Source of the DNA: Telopea speciosissima | Taxonomy: Eukaryota; Streptophyta; Magnoliopsida; Proteales; Proteaceae | Assembly: GCF_018873765.1 (NCBI RefSeq) | Contig: NC_057916.1 | Location: forward strand, 27,193,501 to 27,257,500 | DNA length: 64,000 bases | Reading direction: 5' to 3' | Part shown: positions 21,094 through 32,516 of the stretch, piece by piece | Layout: each line of letters begins with the position of its first letter | How positions within the stretch are numbered: the first letter of the stretch is position 1 | The notes under the pieces: model-generated | The model's input: only the letters and a program-made list of their open reading frames with translations | The model's database searches: none | What the model was told of the DNA's origin: nothing | Position numbers and translations under genes: made by a program

Positions 21094-21551
21094 TTGCCTT
21101 CCAAGTTCCAAGGCTAAGCTTGAGCCTTGAGGGCGAACTCTAAAAAGCTAACCTGAGGGGAGATTCTATAACGGAACCGAATCACATCACTCCATAGCCT
21201 AGTCTTTACTCTAGATTGTCCTCTTGCCTAAAACGATATCTCAGCCGTCAATGATTAGTTGATACTTTGTACGAGAAAAGATTCTTTCAATTAAAAAAGA
21301 AAAAATAAAACCCTCAATCTGGACGTACCAGATTGAAAGTCGATCAGTCTCAATGTTTCTTTCATAAGATCCACTTAAAGGTCGATCATTCAGTTTGTAT
21401 CGCACGATCAAATGGATTACCAGGAAGCATCGATCGCTCTAAACATGTTCGACACTTAAAAGGGTTCTCGCTGGCTGGAAGGAGTGTGCCGTTTGAGGTT
21501 CAAACTTTTGTCAGCAACGTTAACAAGCACCGTCAGGAGCCGTTAATAGAA
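21094..21551. other. Intergenic distal upstream of MYB3R
   Basis: No gene was found. An 80-codon frame at 21333 lacks protein-like features and overlaps the presumed promoter. Confidence 0.35.
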
Positions 21552-21781
21552 AACGGAATATTAGGGGCTCATTAAAGAGGTTTCGTTAACGGAGGCAGAC
21601 TGAGACGTTGGATGGTCTGCTAATATTTATTATTTTTTTAATTTTGTTTATTGCTCTTCGACCTGTCTTGCTTTCAACGGGCGAGGTTTTTTGAAACAAA
21701 GAAAAGCTTTTCAGAGTTTTTCTTAGCCCCAAGGGTTCGCACCCCGTCCTCTTCAGACGACCTTCCGACTTGATTCCCGCC
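21552..21781 (+). promoter_or_regulatory. Putative MYB3R promoter: three AACGG boxes and an E2F-like site
   Basis: AACGG, the core of the mitosis-specific activator element bound by MYB3R proteins, occurs at 21552-21556, 21588-21592 and 21676-21680. An E2F-like TTCCCGCC lies at 21774-21781, just before the likely first, non-coding exon (donor GT at 21800, acceptor AG ending 22176). Five-base cores occur by chance, so the cluster is suggestive only. The position upstream of a MYB3R gene makes autoregulation a reasonable hypothesis. Confidence 0.4.
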
Positions 21782-22209
21782 ATTTCTCTGCAGCAAGAGG
21801 TAGTTTACTTTCCTATTTCTTGATTACATTTTATTCGTTTTGGATAATTTCACCTCAATTTTCCTGAATTCTTGTGCCACTGATTCGTCCATCACTGCTA
21901 GTTCTTCTGGTTTCTCTTGATCTGAAGCCCTAGAATTCTGTATCTTTAGTCTCTGGTTGTATCTGTTAGTTTGTTTAATACTCCTTTTGGTCACGAGATC
22001 TATGTTCTATATCTTATTTGACGGTTGAAATTTGGGAAGTATGGGATTTCTTTGTGATTGGATTATTAGTGTTAGAAGTTCTGGTTTTAGGGTTCTGTGT
22101 TCATGGTTATTCCATTAGTTTTTAATCTTGATTGGTATTTTTTAAATGGGTTCCTTTTGGTTCTCTTCATTCTTAGGATGCTGCGTTTTGGAGACAACAG
22201 TAGAAGGAT

Positions 22210-25200
22210 ATGGCTGAGATGAAAATCGAGCAGTATTGTCTTGAGAACAAACAGTCTGCTGCTGCTTCCAGCTCATCTGTTTCCGATAGCAGTTATAGCA
22301 CTTTGAAGTCCCCAGGGATTTGCAGCCCTGATACAGCATCACCATCTCATCGGTACTTTTCTTTTTTCTGTTCATACTTCTCATCCTTCTACTGCACGAC
22401 AGGCAGATCAGTGTTGACTGTTTAATTACCTAGATTACTTTTAGTTTCTGAATTTGACTCTATCAGGGAATTGGATATGTTTGACTGCAATTGAACCATC
22501 CCAAAAATCGGTATCTAATCAGGAATTCAGACAAGCATAAGCTAAGTCTTACTTTTATTGGTTCAATCAAGCCTCTATTTCATGCTCAAATAAATATTTT
22601 TCCTGTCCGTTTATAAGAATCATTGGGCCGAGAATGATGATCCTTATAATTGGGTGATGAGTAGGAAAGAATACGTAAATCCATCTAAAGTGTATTGAAT
22701 TATTTTTGGCAGTTGTGATCATGAGTTTCTTCTGTTCTTAGCATTATGATAATGCCATTTTCACTGTTTAAAATTGCTCAAAGCTGTATACTGTGTGTTG
22801 CCCTTCATTGTGGTATTATTTTGTATACAGGAGGACTACTGGTCCCATAAGGAGAGCAAAAGGCGGTTGGACTCCACAGGAGGTGAGTAACTTTAATGAT
22901 AGCCTTTGTATATTGCCATTTGTATGTCACTGTCCAGCTAGACTGTTATGCAAGTATTGTTGCTACTCATCTGGCCTGTCAGATGTAACCATGGGTAGGG
23001 CAAGTCCAAATTGGTTGTTGACAGTTTGGATCAGGCAATATTTAAGAGGGATTCAGTAATAAAACCTTTTAGGTTTTCTAGTACCATATTGTTTTGGTTC
23101 ACACTAACTTTCTCCATATAGTCTTGCAAAACGTGCTTGTACTTGTCCATCTCTGTTTTTCTCATTAATTTCTTGGGTATCTAAAACACTTGGTTCGCTT
23201 ATCTTTGCAACTTGCTACAGGATGAAACATTGAGAAAGGCTGTTCAAGCGTTCAGGGGAAAGTGCTGGAAGAAAATAGGTTTTGCTCATTTTCTTCTTTA
23301 GTATTTCTGCTACCCATATGGTTGTTAATACTTTGAAGAGATAAGTTTCTTCCATAGTGGCCCTAGTTTTGTTTGACTTTGTTCTTCAGGTTTGGATTTG
23401 ATTAACTTGGCCTAGCATGATTCCACTATGTACGATGTGATGTTAGAGAGGCCATTATGGTTCTCCTCTGCTCAAAGTTTAGCTGTTTATATTAATCTTT
23501 CTGTTAAGCCATTTGAATTATTTTTCCCCCTAACAACTTCCATCTTTTAGTGGGATCAACCTATTACCTGTGATGAGTCTCAGAACCAATGAAGGATTTC
23601 ACAAGATAAAAAAAAATTCATTTTAGTAATGCTGAAATTTTCAATCAAAACGATAGACAACTCGCTATTTGCAAAGAATGCTGCTATTCTATTTCTATTG
23701 TGTAACTAGTTTAGAGTTTTTCTTAGTAATGGAACATCAATGGATTGACTCATCTCGGTCATACTACTACTACTGCAACTACTAATAATAATAATACTGT
23801 TGTTGTTGTCATTATTATTATTAGCGAAAAGAAGATTGTCAAAACACACATGATACTTTTTAATCAAACAGAGAGCTGACGATAAAAACTTGACAGATGA
23901 GTGACTGCAATATACAAGTTGTTATCGTCACTGCCAAGGTTCAAGATTTTGGTCTCGAATGGGGTTTTTCCTTGATCGAAACTGAATATACTACCGAAAT
24001 GGCACTAAAATATGGCATCAACATGGCCGAAATGACCAAAATGGCACCAAAATATGGCCCATTTCGGTGAAAAATTGAAACATTGAAGACCTCTCAATTT
24101 GCATGCCATTACGTTTCGACAAGTGTTGAAACCGAAATATTTCATCGAAATTTCGACCCATGCTCAGTGCACTGCCACACTTCTATGGTAATTGAGACCC
24201 CTTTTGTTCATTTGTCTGCGCTGAAACTACTAAACAAGAAATTTGGCCTCTCAAAGTGATGACAGCTTGATCATGAGTTATTAATGCCTCAAATCCCCAA
24301 TAAGCCTCCCAAACCAAAAATAAAAAGAAAAACTATAATGATGTAGATTATTAATAGAAACAGTTTAAGAACTGTAGAAAAAGTTGCACATATCTAGAGA
24401 AGCGAGCTCAAAATCTCATGTTCGGTGAGATTAAATTTATACACATTATTCATCCAAAAAAAAAAATTATACACCTTAACTTTTTTCATATATAGTCACA
24501 CTGGTAGATACTTTCTCTATGACAGCTGTCCAGGAAAATACCATTTTCCTTTGGCAAACTTGAAAATTTCATACGAATTGAAAAATATACTTTCTTAGCT
24601 TAATTTGCTCCAGCTATACAGCCTATACTTGCAAAACAGCCATAGTGTTGACTGGAAAAACATCTGTGGTTAATTAGTAACTAGTCTAAAACTATATTCT
24701 TTCTGTAAAGACAGTAAATAATTTTGTGCTGAAGTGAAACAGTATAGTGGTTTGTGGATGAATAGGCTCAGTTTTGGGATGCACAAATTATGTAAGGGAT
24801 TCCTCTAGTAGCTCATGTTTAACTTGGGCAAACTGCAAAGAGAAGAAATGAAAATGGACCTAGGAAATGTGAAAAGAAATCATAAAGAAGAAGAAAAAGC
24901 TCACTGATGTACAGTTTAAAACAAAGAGACACAAAATTAAAGACCAAGAAATGTTACACTAATCAATTTACTTTGTAGCCAAAGTATCTCTGGTAATAAC
25001 TATATCAACATACCAGCATAATCGAGGTAGTGGCATTTCAGCCTTGCGGCAAGTCATTGACTAGGTCATAAATAAGAATTTCTTAGGAAACCAAATTTCA
25101 CTATATTTATGTATTAAAAACTCAATATTTTACATGTAACATCCAGGGATTAAAATATAAAATAAACTAATAAAGCTTGCATTTTGAAAGATTGAAAAGT

Positions 25201-28200
25201 TTACGAAGAAGTAAATGTAAAATTTGCTTTCACACTTCTCAATTGCCTTTATTAAAATAATTATGTTGACTTTTCAAGGCTGAGGGAATATAAAATCATC
25301 CCCATTTAGAAGTTTGAAAAATTTTCCTCTTAAGATGTCGCTTTTATGTTTTCGATGCTTGTACTTGCTTTTACTCATCTGTACATGTGAGTATTCTAGA
25401 GGGTTCCCCCAGATTTGGATGTTCGCGATCTGTTACATCAATCCCATGTGGCATAAATCATCTCAGTGTTGGTTTTAAAGCCACCATTATTTTCGGGACA
25501 GAAAACATTTATGGTGATGACATATGGGTAATCATAGGTTGATACAGAAATACCATAGCAGTAATCCTCTGGTACTCCTCATAATGCAGCATGCTCAATG
25601 AGCCAAGAGGAAAAAGTATCCTTCCTGATTAAATCTCTCCTCTTTCTCTCTCTCTCTCTCCAGAGAGTAAAAGATGCTATGAAAGGTGATAGAGCATATT
25701 GGCAAGGTATTTATGTAAAACCATGGATAAGGAGGGACCGAACTCAGAAGTTTGGATATTTCGGTCATTTCATTTGGTTTTATCGGTATTGCTTTTCAGT
25801 ATGTTTTATATATGTATATATGTATGTATGTATCATATATACATTAGTCTTTACCCCCCCCCCCCCCCCCACCCCCCACAAAAAAAAGAAAAAGAAGCAT
25901 ATATACATAAGTCATGCAAATTAATTGTTGTCAGACATTATCAACTACTTTGGCCTAGTGGTTGAGAAGTTATATTGAGGTGTTGAGTTCAAGTCTTCCC
26001 TCTTAGATGTTATTTGATATGCTATTCCAATGGGCTGTGTGTGGATTCAGTTCTTGGGCCTGACGGAATCAGGAAATTGATCCAAATTTGTGGATATTTC
26101 TGAAAATTTAGGAAATTGACCGAAATCAGGAAAATCTGAAATGAAAATTTGTGGACAGGTGTCTCATCTCGGTTGGCGGTCGAAACCAAAATCTCAGAGA
26201 AATTTCTGAAATCAAGATGAATTTTACAACTTTGCTTTAAGTTTGTATTTCAATTTGTAAAGGCCCATACCTTTTTAAAAAAAATTCTGAAATGAAGTGA
26301 AAAGAGGAACAAGACAAACCTAGAAATTTCCTAATATCCTCTGAAAACTCATTTATCCAACCAAGGAAGGGCATACTTTCATGGATCCTAAGCATTATTT
26401 TTAGTATGTAATTTCTGTTTGAGTTAATGTTCAGTATGTAATATGATTTTTTGATTGATCATGTGTATGCAGCTGAATTTTTCCCTGATAGGTCGGAAGT
26501 GCAGTGTCTGCATCGATGGCAAAAGGTCCTTAATCCAGAGCTTGTTAAAGGTCCATGGACTCAGGAGGTCTGATGCCAATTCTTTCTTTTTCTGTTGGCT
26601 GTTTTACTGAATTGTGATTCAAATGTTAACTTTCTGCTTATGATTCTTCTTTTGCCCTTTTCCTTTTTGTTTGCAGGAAGATGATAGTATCATTGAACTT
26701 GTATCAAAGTATGGGCCAACAAAATGGTCTGTTATAGCAAAATCTTTGCCAGGTCGGATAGGGAAACAATGCCGGGAGAGGTAACTTTTATGAGCTGATA
26801 AGGCTACTCTGAAAGTCGTGTCTAGTGATTTCTATGCTCTCTTTTTTTTTCCCCATGGCCCACATGGGAAGGGCTTTCTCTGAGGCCCAATATCTGCCAC
26901 ATAGCAGCTCAGATTGGACCCAAATTTTGTGAATAAGTAAACCCCAAGGCCCCCTGCTTACATTTCAAATTTCAGCCCAAAACAAGTTTTTCAAAGTGAC
27001 AAGATAGATCTTTGAAATGTCCTGGACTGTGGGAGAGTGCACAATAGTGGTCAGACTACCAGTACACGTGCATGGACATACATGGAGATGCATGCTGATA
27101 CGTGGGGAGGGGGCATTTGATTGAATTAGGCTCTGAAATTTGAGACCATGTGACTAATCCAGACCATGTTCTTTCTGTCCAATGGTTGGAATAGTCACAT
27201 AATCATCTGTCCATGTGGCACAATGAGTGTGGGCTGCACGGAAAACCCTTCCTTCACGGGCCATGTAAAAGCCATATATGGTGCTGAAACTTTTGAATAT
27301 TCTATGTCTATAGGAAATTTCCTCAAAAGTTAATTTGAGTATTTTCTGTTTTGTTTTAATGTTTATGTGCTTCTAAATATGTTGGGGGAACGGATAACCA
27401 TGTTGGAAATTTATTTTTTTTATTGTGACTTCGATTTGCATTTAAAAAAAAAAGGGAAAATTGATGCTTAAAGTTATTTTACAGGTGGCACAATCATTTA
27501 AATCCGATGATAAGAAAAGATGCTTGGACCTTAGAGGAGGAACTCGCACTTATGAATGCTCACCGGATACATGGGAATAAATGGGCTGAAATCGCTAAAG
27601 TTTTACCTGGAAGGTATCAGTTTCTAGTTTGATATAATGTTTCAAACAATGAAAATATATAGTACCTATTAAGGCTCTGTTTGTTAGAAATGATATGAAT
27701 GGAAAATTTCAAGTGAAGTAAAATAGGCAAATCTTCTTTTCATTTTACTTCCAACAAAACACCCCATTTAAAACTTTCATTTCACTTCATTTAACCTACG
27801 AACATATTATTTGACTTCATTTCTTCTGACCAAATGAGGTCCCCAAGTGGGCCATAAAGATGGTCAACTGGCAGAACAGTCACATGTTGGGCAAATAATC
27901 AGTGTTGTTAGCAAATGTTCAGTGTCGATGATGCATAATCTGTTGGCCTCCCGTGGAGATCTACCCTATAACTGAGTTCAATTTGATCATCAGAATCATT
28001 AATCTACCTTTTCTTTAATCATCAAGAAAGTGTGGCCAAGTTGTGGAAAATTTGCATGAATTAAATTGGTTACTACCTCATGATTGTCTTGGCTTTTCTG
28101 TGTTAGTGCTGGTACTTGAATTTGTCCACCCATAAATACTGAGGATGACTATGGGTAAATAAAAAAAATCAGTAAACTACATTAATGTCTTCCGATCAAA

Positions 28201-29677
28201 TGACTATTCAACACCATTGATTGGTGGTGGGTCTTGTCCCCTACCATTTGCACAGTTGGACACTAAGTCCATTGTTACCAAAATATGTAGTCTTATGCTA
28301 AACTCTGAAATTTCTTGTCATTGCTACAATTGTTGTTTCCTAGGATACTTCTGTACGTACTATCTCACCTCAATTTCCATAGGATTACTACTTCACCATA
28401 CTGATTTATTTCTCAGTAAATTTTTTCAATGGCATATGTTTATTTGTTCGATAAATGTATTTAGTGGGTTGGGCTCTGTTTAGACGGCTGCCATGCCTTG
28501 AATGCTTTTAGATTTTGTTCAACATACAAAGCTTCACCTTGTATCTTGAATTAACAACCAGGTTTTGTCATCCAGGACTGATAACTCCATAAAGAATCAC
28601 TGGAACAGTTCCTTAAAGAAGAAACTAGATTTTTATTTGGCCACTGGAGAACTCCCACCAGTTCCGAAAACTGGACTGCAAAATGGTACCAAAGATTTAT
28701 CAAGACCAGCAGTTAAAGGGAAGTCCTTTGTTTCTTCCAGTAAAGGACTGGACTTGGCTGCTCAAGTTTCCTCAGAAGTTGCAGAGTTGTGTAAATTGGA
28801 TGAAGGCTACAAGGATCAGTTGGAGTCCTCAAGCCCACCAGTCATAGACACAGATGCTTCAGCATGTTTATCTTCGTATAGGAATACTAATTCTGATGAT
28901 GCTGAATGTGACCCACTGGCATCGAAATTGGATAATAGCTGTAGTCACTCTGATTCAACACCCAAGGATGACAGCAATGGTGAAATCGACCGAGACAATG
29001 AGGTTGGTGGAACACTGTCACAGTGTGGTGTTCCAACTTTTGGTTCTTTGTACTATAAGCCACCATATCTAGAAGAGTTTGGTAATTCTTTGGATTCTGC
29101 TTTCTCTAACACGTATTACTCCATGTACCAGTCACAAAACTCTAGCCCCACTATGTCACCTATCAGTTTCTTCACTCCACCTTGTGTGAAGGGTTCTTTT
29201 TCAGGTGGGCAAAGCCCAGAATCTATACTAAAGAATGCTGCTAAAAGCTTCCCAGATACTCCCTCTATCTTAAGGAGAAGAAAGAGAGAAGCCCATGTTG
29301 CACCATCCCCTGAGAAAATTGTGGAAACAGATGAAATTAAAGCCAAAGATAGATTAAGTGCACCGGAAGAACAAGAAAGCACCAGAAACAGTCTGGAATG
29401 GACAAGATCTATAAGTGGAAGTTTGTGTGAGAGCCCTTCTTGTCACGGTGATGGTAGTGTGGGACAGTACTGTGAGAAGAAGGCTTTTAATGCTTCTCCT
29501 CCTTATCGGTTAAGATCGAAGCGTACTGCAGTATTCAAGTCTGTTGAAAAACAACTTGAGTTTACGTTAAATGAAGAGAAGTTTGATGGTGATACTAAAT
29601 CTGTGAATCTGGAAATTAAGGGGACTCCTTATGCTACTGAGGATTGTTCACATGCAACAAAGATGGGGGTCACCTAG
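22210..29677 (+). CDS. MYB3R: Three-repeat MYB transcription factor (MYB3R3/5-like)
   Basis: Coding exons 22210-22352, 22831-22882, 23221-23278, 26473-26567, 26677-26780, 27485-27613 and 28576-29677 join in frame to 560 residues, with GT/AG at every junction. R1 spans about 59-106 (W61, W81, W100), R2 about 110-158 (W113, W133, W152) and R3 about 162-208 (W165, W184, W203); all nine tryptophans are present. The basic linker after R3 (NSSLKKKLDFYLATGELPP) and a late motif FKSVEKQLEFT (about 514-524) are MYB3R hallmarks. These nuclear factors bind AACGG elements of G2/M genes. The length and early end match the shorter MYB3R3/5 group, associated with repression outside mitosis, rather than the long MYB3R1/4 activators; that subgroup call is moderate. 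A leader intron precedes the ATG. Intron 3 is 3.2 kb and swollen by repeats. Confidence 0.93.
23279..26472 (+). other. MYB3R intron 3, expanded by repeats
   Basis: This 3.2-kb intron holds an 8-bp-TSD element at 23937-24169, a poly(C) tract near 25853-25870, and a GAAATTT/AAATTTC-rich patch at 26050-26250 resembling the same word family. The open frames over 25598-25965 are AT-rich simple sequence, not exons. Confidence 0.75.
23937..24169. mobile_element. CGAAAT/ATTTCG-word element, perfect 8-bp TSD CACTGCCA
   Basis: A 233-bp insertion in MYB3R intron 3 begins AGGTTCAAGATTTTGG. It is rich in CCGAAATG, GAAACCG and CGAAATTTCG, and is flanked by perfect CACTGCCA at 23929-23936 and 24170-24177. 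The terminal inverted repeat is weak. It is non-coding and shares its word with the element at 60758-61684. Confidence 0.7.
26835..27265. repeat. Probable element with CCCATGG-type ends in MYB3R intron 5
   Basis: CATGGCCCACATGGGAAGGG on the left is roughly matched, on the complement, by CATGGCCCGTGAAGGAAGGG at about 27245-27265. The interior shares phrases with the dispersed repeat near 2753 and 36745. The target duplication is not resolved. Confidence 0.45.
27670..27842. repeat. Probable MITE in MYB3R intron 6
   Basis: GCTCTGTTTGTTAGAA on the left and CTGACCAAATGAGG on the right form imperfect inverted ends. The interior has TGAAGTAAAAT and its complement, as at 18336-18690. No clear target duplication. 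Confidence 0.45.
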
Positions 29678-31435
29678 TAGGGTAATTTTCAAGGTTATTC
29701 TGGAACTACGTAATTCTTTTTAGTGCATTGATGAACTCTTGGTGCACAATCCTTCCATGTAATGTTTGTTAATGCTATCTCTTTTGCATTTTCGTTCTCC
29801 TTGTGTAATCAAGTCAGAAGTAGATTCAAGATCTTGGTGACTTGGACCACAACCTAATTGTAACATGCCATAAAAGTAAATTGACTGCAGCCATGCTTAT
29901 GCTGTTCACAATTTGCTCATTGTTTTATATATAAATTTTTTGAGTCTGTTTACTCTCATGCTTTCTGTATGTGATATGGATACGTTATAGTATTCATGTT
30001 TTTATTAGATATATAAATAAAAATACTTGCATCAGGATAGCTATGCATTTTTACCTGCCTCCTTATCAGTACAAATGGTACATGCATGTATGGAGTAGCG
30101 CAGCATATGTACTGGTTTGTCATTGATTGATGATTATTCTATATACTAACTTCTAGGGCAGATGATAGTAATTTAAGAAATTTGGATCACTTGCAACATG
30201 GTGCATACTTTTGGTTTCATGTCTTTGATTGGAAACTTTTTGGTCTTTAGAGAGATATCAAAAGAAGGTTTTTAAGTGTCAGTTGAGGCTTCATCAACAC
30301 ATCTCAATGCTGAGTCTAATTAACCTTGAGCCTCGTTTTTGCACTAGTTTATGTTGCCACACACATGCATCAGTCAACTTGATGTTCCCTTTTTCTACTG
30401 TTAGATATTATGCTAGTTAGTTCTCTTGGTAAGTAAGCAAGTTTATGATGCCTATTTAAAGTGCTTCTAATCTGTCTCTTTTTACTAGTGGTGACTTGGT
30501 GGTTAAGTTTGAGTTAATCCTGAAGTTGAAGGCTGAAGATGTTTTGGCCGTAGAAGGCAGTCTTATGTCATGTGCTTGTAGAATAAGGATGTTGGGTCTA
30601 ACCATCTGAAAAATTCACATTGATACAGCTGGTTAATGTACAGAAAGCTCTTTCAACAGGAGAAAGGGGAAAAAGTCTTTGGGGTATGTTTGGTTTGCAA
30701 GAAAAGAAAAGATCATTGCTTATGTTTTTCTTTTCTTTTCTATTCATTTCTTGCCACCCAAATATACTGTGAGAATTTATGTTGAAAAGAAAGCTCCTTT
30801 TAGAACAGGTTTCTTTTCCTTTGGCCATTATTTAGATACTTGGGCATCACCCAATAAAAACTTGCCTGCTACTGACTATATATTTATCATTTTCATGACG
30901 CAAAAAGATGATTTCTCAAATCTATGAACCGCTTCGAGAAGCATTAATGGGTCTAATAAATAGTTTTATTCTTCAACTTACTGTAACTTTACTTGAAAGG
31001 GCTTTCTTCCGAGAAGTAAATGCTTTTAGAGCCAATGATGTGATCATTTTGACAGAAACCTTAATAAAGCTGGGGTTAGATTAAGTTTTAGCACGTATTG
31101 ACGATTAATAGTTTTGGAATCTTTATTATTCAGACTTGGGTTTCAACAGTTCTGGATGAAGTGCATGTTTGTACAGGTTTGGATACCTGGCCAACTTATT
31201 GCACTCCACCTCTTCTACCCACCTTTCTCCCCTCTCCAAATCTAGCACTAATAGAGTCTAACTTATAACGAACGTTTGACTGTAACAGAAAACAAGACAT
31301 CCAATCTGTAGGAATAGAACTAAGAACAATCTTCTTAAGAAGAACTTAACGACTAGACTGAGATAAAAGAGGAATTTTTTCCAACTTCAGCGTTTCCTTT
31401 CAACCCTTTGGATCAACAATGATCAATCCTGAGTT
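29678..31435. other. Intergenic 3' of MYB3R
   Basis: The MYB3R 3' UTR occupies an unknown first part. About 30674-30783 is a small foldback: GGTATGTTTGGTTTGCAAGA on the left, and a matching complement ending CCAAATATACTG. No gene is recognised; frames at 30229, 30598 and 30679 are chance. Confidence 0.4.
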
Positions 31436-31439
31436 TTAT

Positions 31440-32125
31440 TTCGAGAAAAAAATATTGTAGTTCTAAGGTAAGAGATATTGTCTAAAATAGTATGAATTCC
31501 CAAACTGCAAGCCACTAAATTTTTAATATCTTCACCAACATGCTTACTAAATAACACTCGACGACTTCTTCAAATTAATTTTCAAACCAGAGATATCCTG
31601 GAATAAGTTCAACAAAGCATGAAGAGTTGAAATGTCATCCTTGTTAGCCTAACAAATAATAAAGGTATCTTCTGCAAACAACAGATGGGTGACCGCAAAA
31701 TGATGTCTACCATTCTTTGTACCTTAAACATATTTAAATTTCGATAAACATCTAACAGATGGGACAATCCTTCCGTAGCAACTAAGAACAACAAGGGACT
31801 TAATGAATACCCTTGCCCTATCCCTCGAGAGGGTTCAAAAAAACAGATACTATTTTTCATTCTAATTGAGTAAGATATTGGAGATAATACATAGCTAAGT
31901 TAAATCCTAAGAATTAAAAAATGACCCATAAATAACCCCACTCAACCCTATCATATGCTTTAGACATATCTAACTTAAAAGCTGTCACTCCTACGCCTTT
32001 TATGAGTTTTAAGGAAATAAAAAATTTCCTGAGCCACAATAATGTTATTAGATATTTGCCTATCCTTAACAAATGTAGCTTGATCAATCCCGATTTTGAT
32101 CGTTTCGACACAGTCAATTCACACA
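31440..32125 (-). pseudogene. L1-type LINE reverse transcriptase fragment
   Basis: Read on the minus strand in several frames: KLDMSKAYDRVEWGYLW, then GIGQGYSLSPLLF and EGLSHLL, then QDISGLKINLKKSS. These are RT motifs of plant L1 LINEs in the right order. Frame is broken by indels and stops. Both ends are ragged and no target duplication is seen. Confidence 0.85.
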
Positions 32126-32322
32126 CAAAACCCTAAAATTTTTCCTGTTTATGAATCTGTGGACCAATTCTAGGGTTCTTGAAGGCCGATTCCATCCAAT
32201 ACAATTCGGGATCAGATCGGAATCGTCACTGTCCGATTCCACATTTTAAAACCTAGGGGTGAATGCTAACGAGCCTGGTCCCCAAGACCCCAAGTAACCA
32301 TCTACCTTCTCCTGTTACAGCT

Positions 32323-32508
32323 ACGGTATTAAGATTCGAGAATCAGATTGGTGAATCAACTGATTTGGATCAGAATCAGCCGTAACCGATCCAATCAATT
32401 CCCACTGATTCTACTTTGTTTCCGGCCTACTCCAGTCAATTCTGGCTGATTCGAATCCGAATCAACACTGACCAATTCGATTCCCATTGCCCTTTTTCTA
32501 AACCTTGA
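32323..32508. mobile_element. GATTC/GAATC-word element, perfect 8-bp TSD TTACAGCT
   Basis: A 186-bp element starts ACGGTATTAAGATTCG and ends TTCTAAACCTTGA. It is flanked by perfect TTACAGCT at 32315-32322 and 32509-32516. It is filled with GATTC, GAATC and CCGAT words. Related word-rich patches at 32165-32265, 33035-33235 and 36035-36200 lack confirmed duplications. Confidence 0.75.
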
Positions 32509-32516
32509 TTACAGCT

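Noticed and set aside
25598-25965. Extra MYB3R exon in intron 3
   Set aside because: The frames span simple sequence and poly(C), with no splice sites in phase, and R1 is complete without it.
28854-29382. Alternative frames inside the last MYB3R exon
   Set aside because: The main frame is a continuous MYB3R C-terminus with matching splice phases; the others are shadows.
31440-32125. Functional reverse transcriptase gene
   Set aside because: Motifs lie in different frames with stops; it is a LINE fossil.
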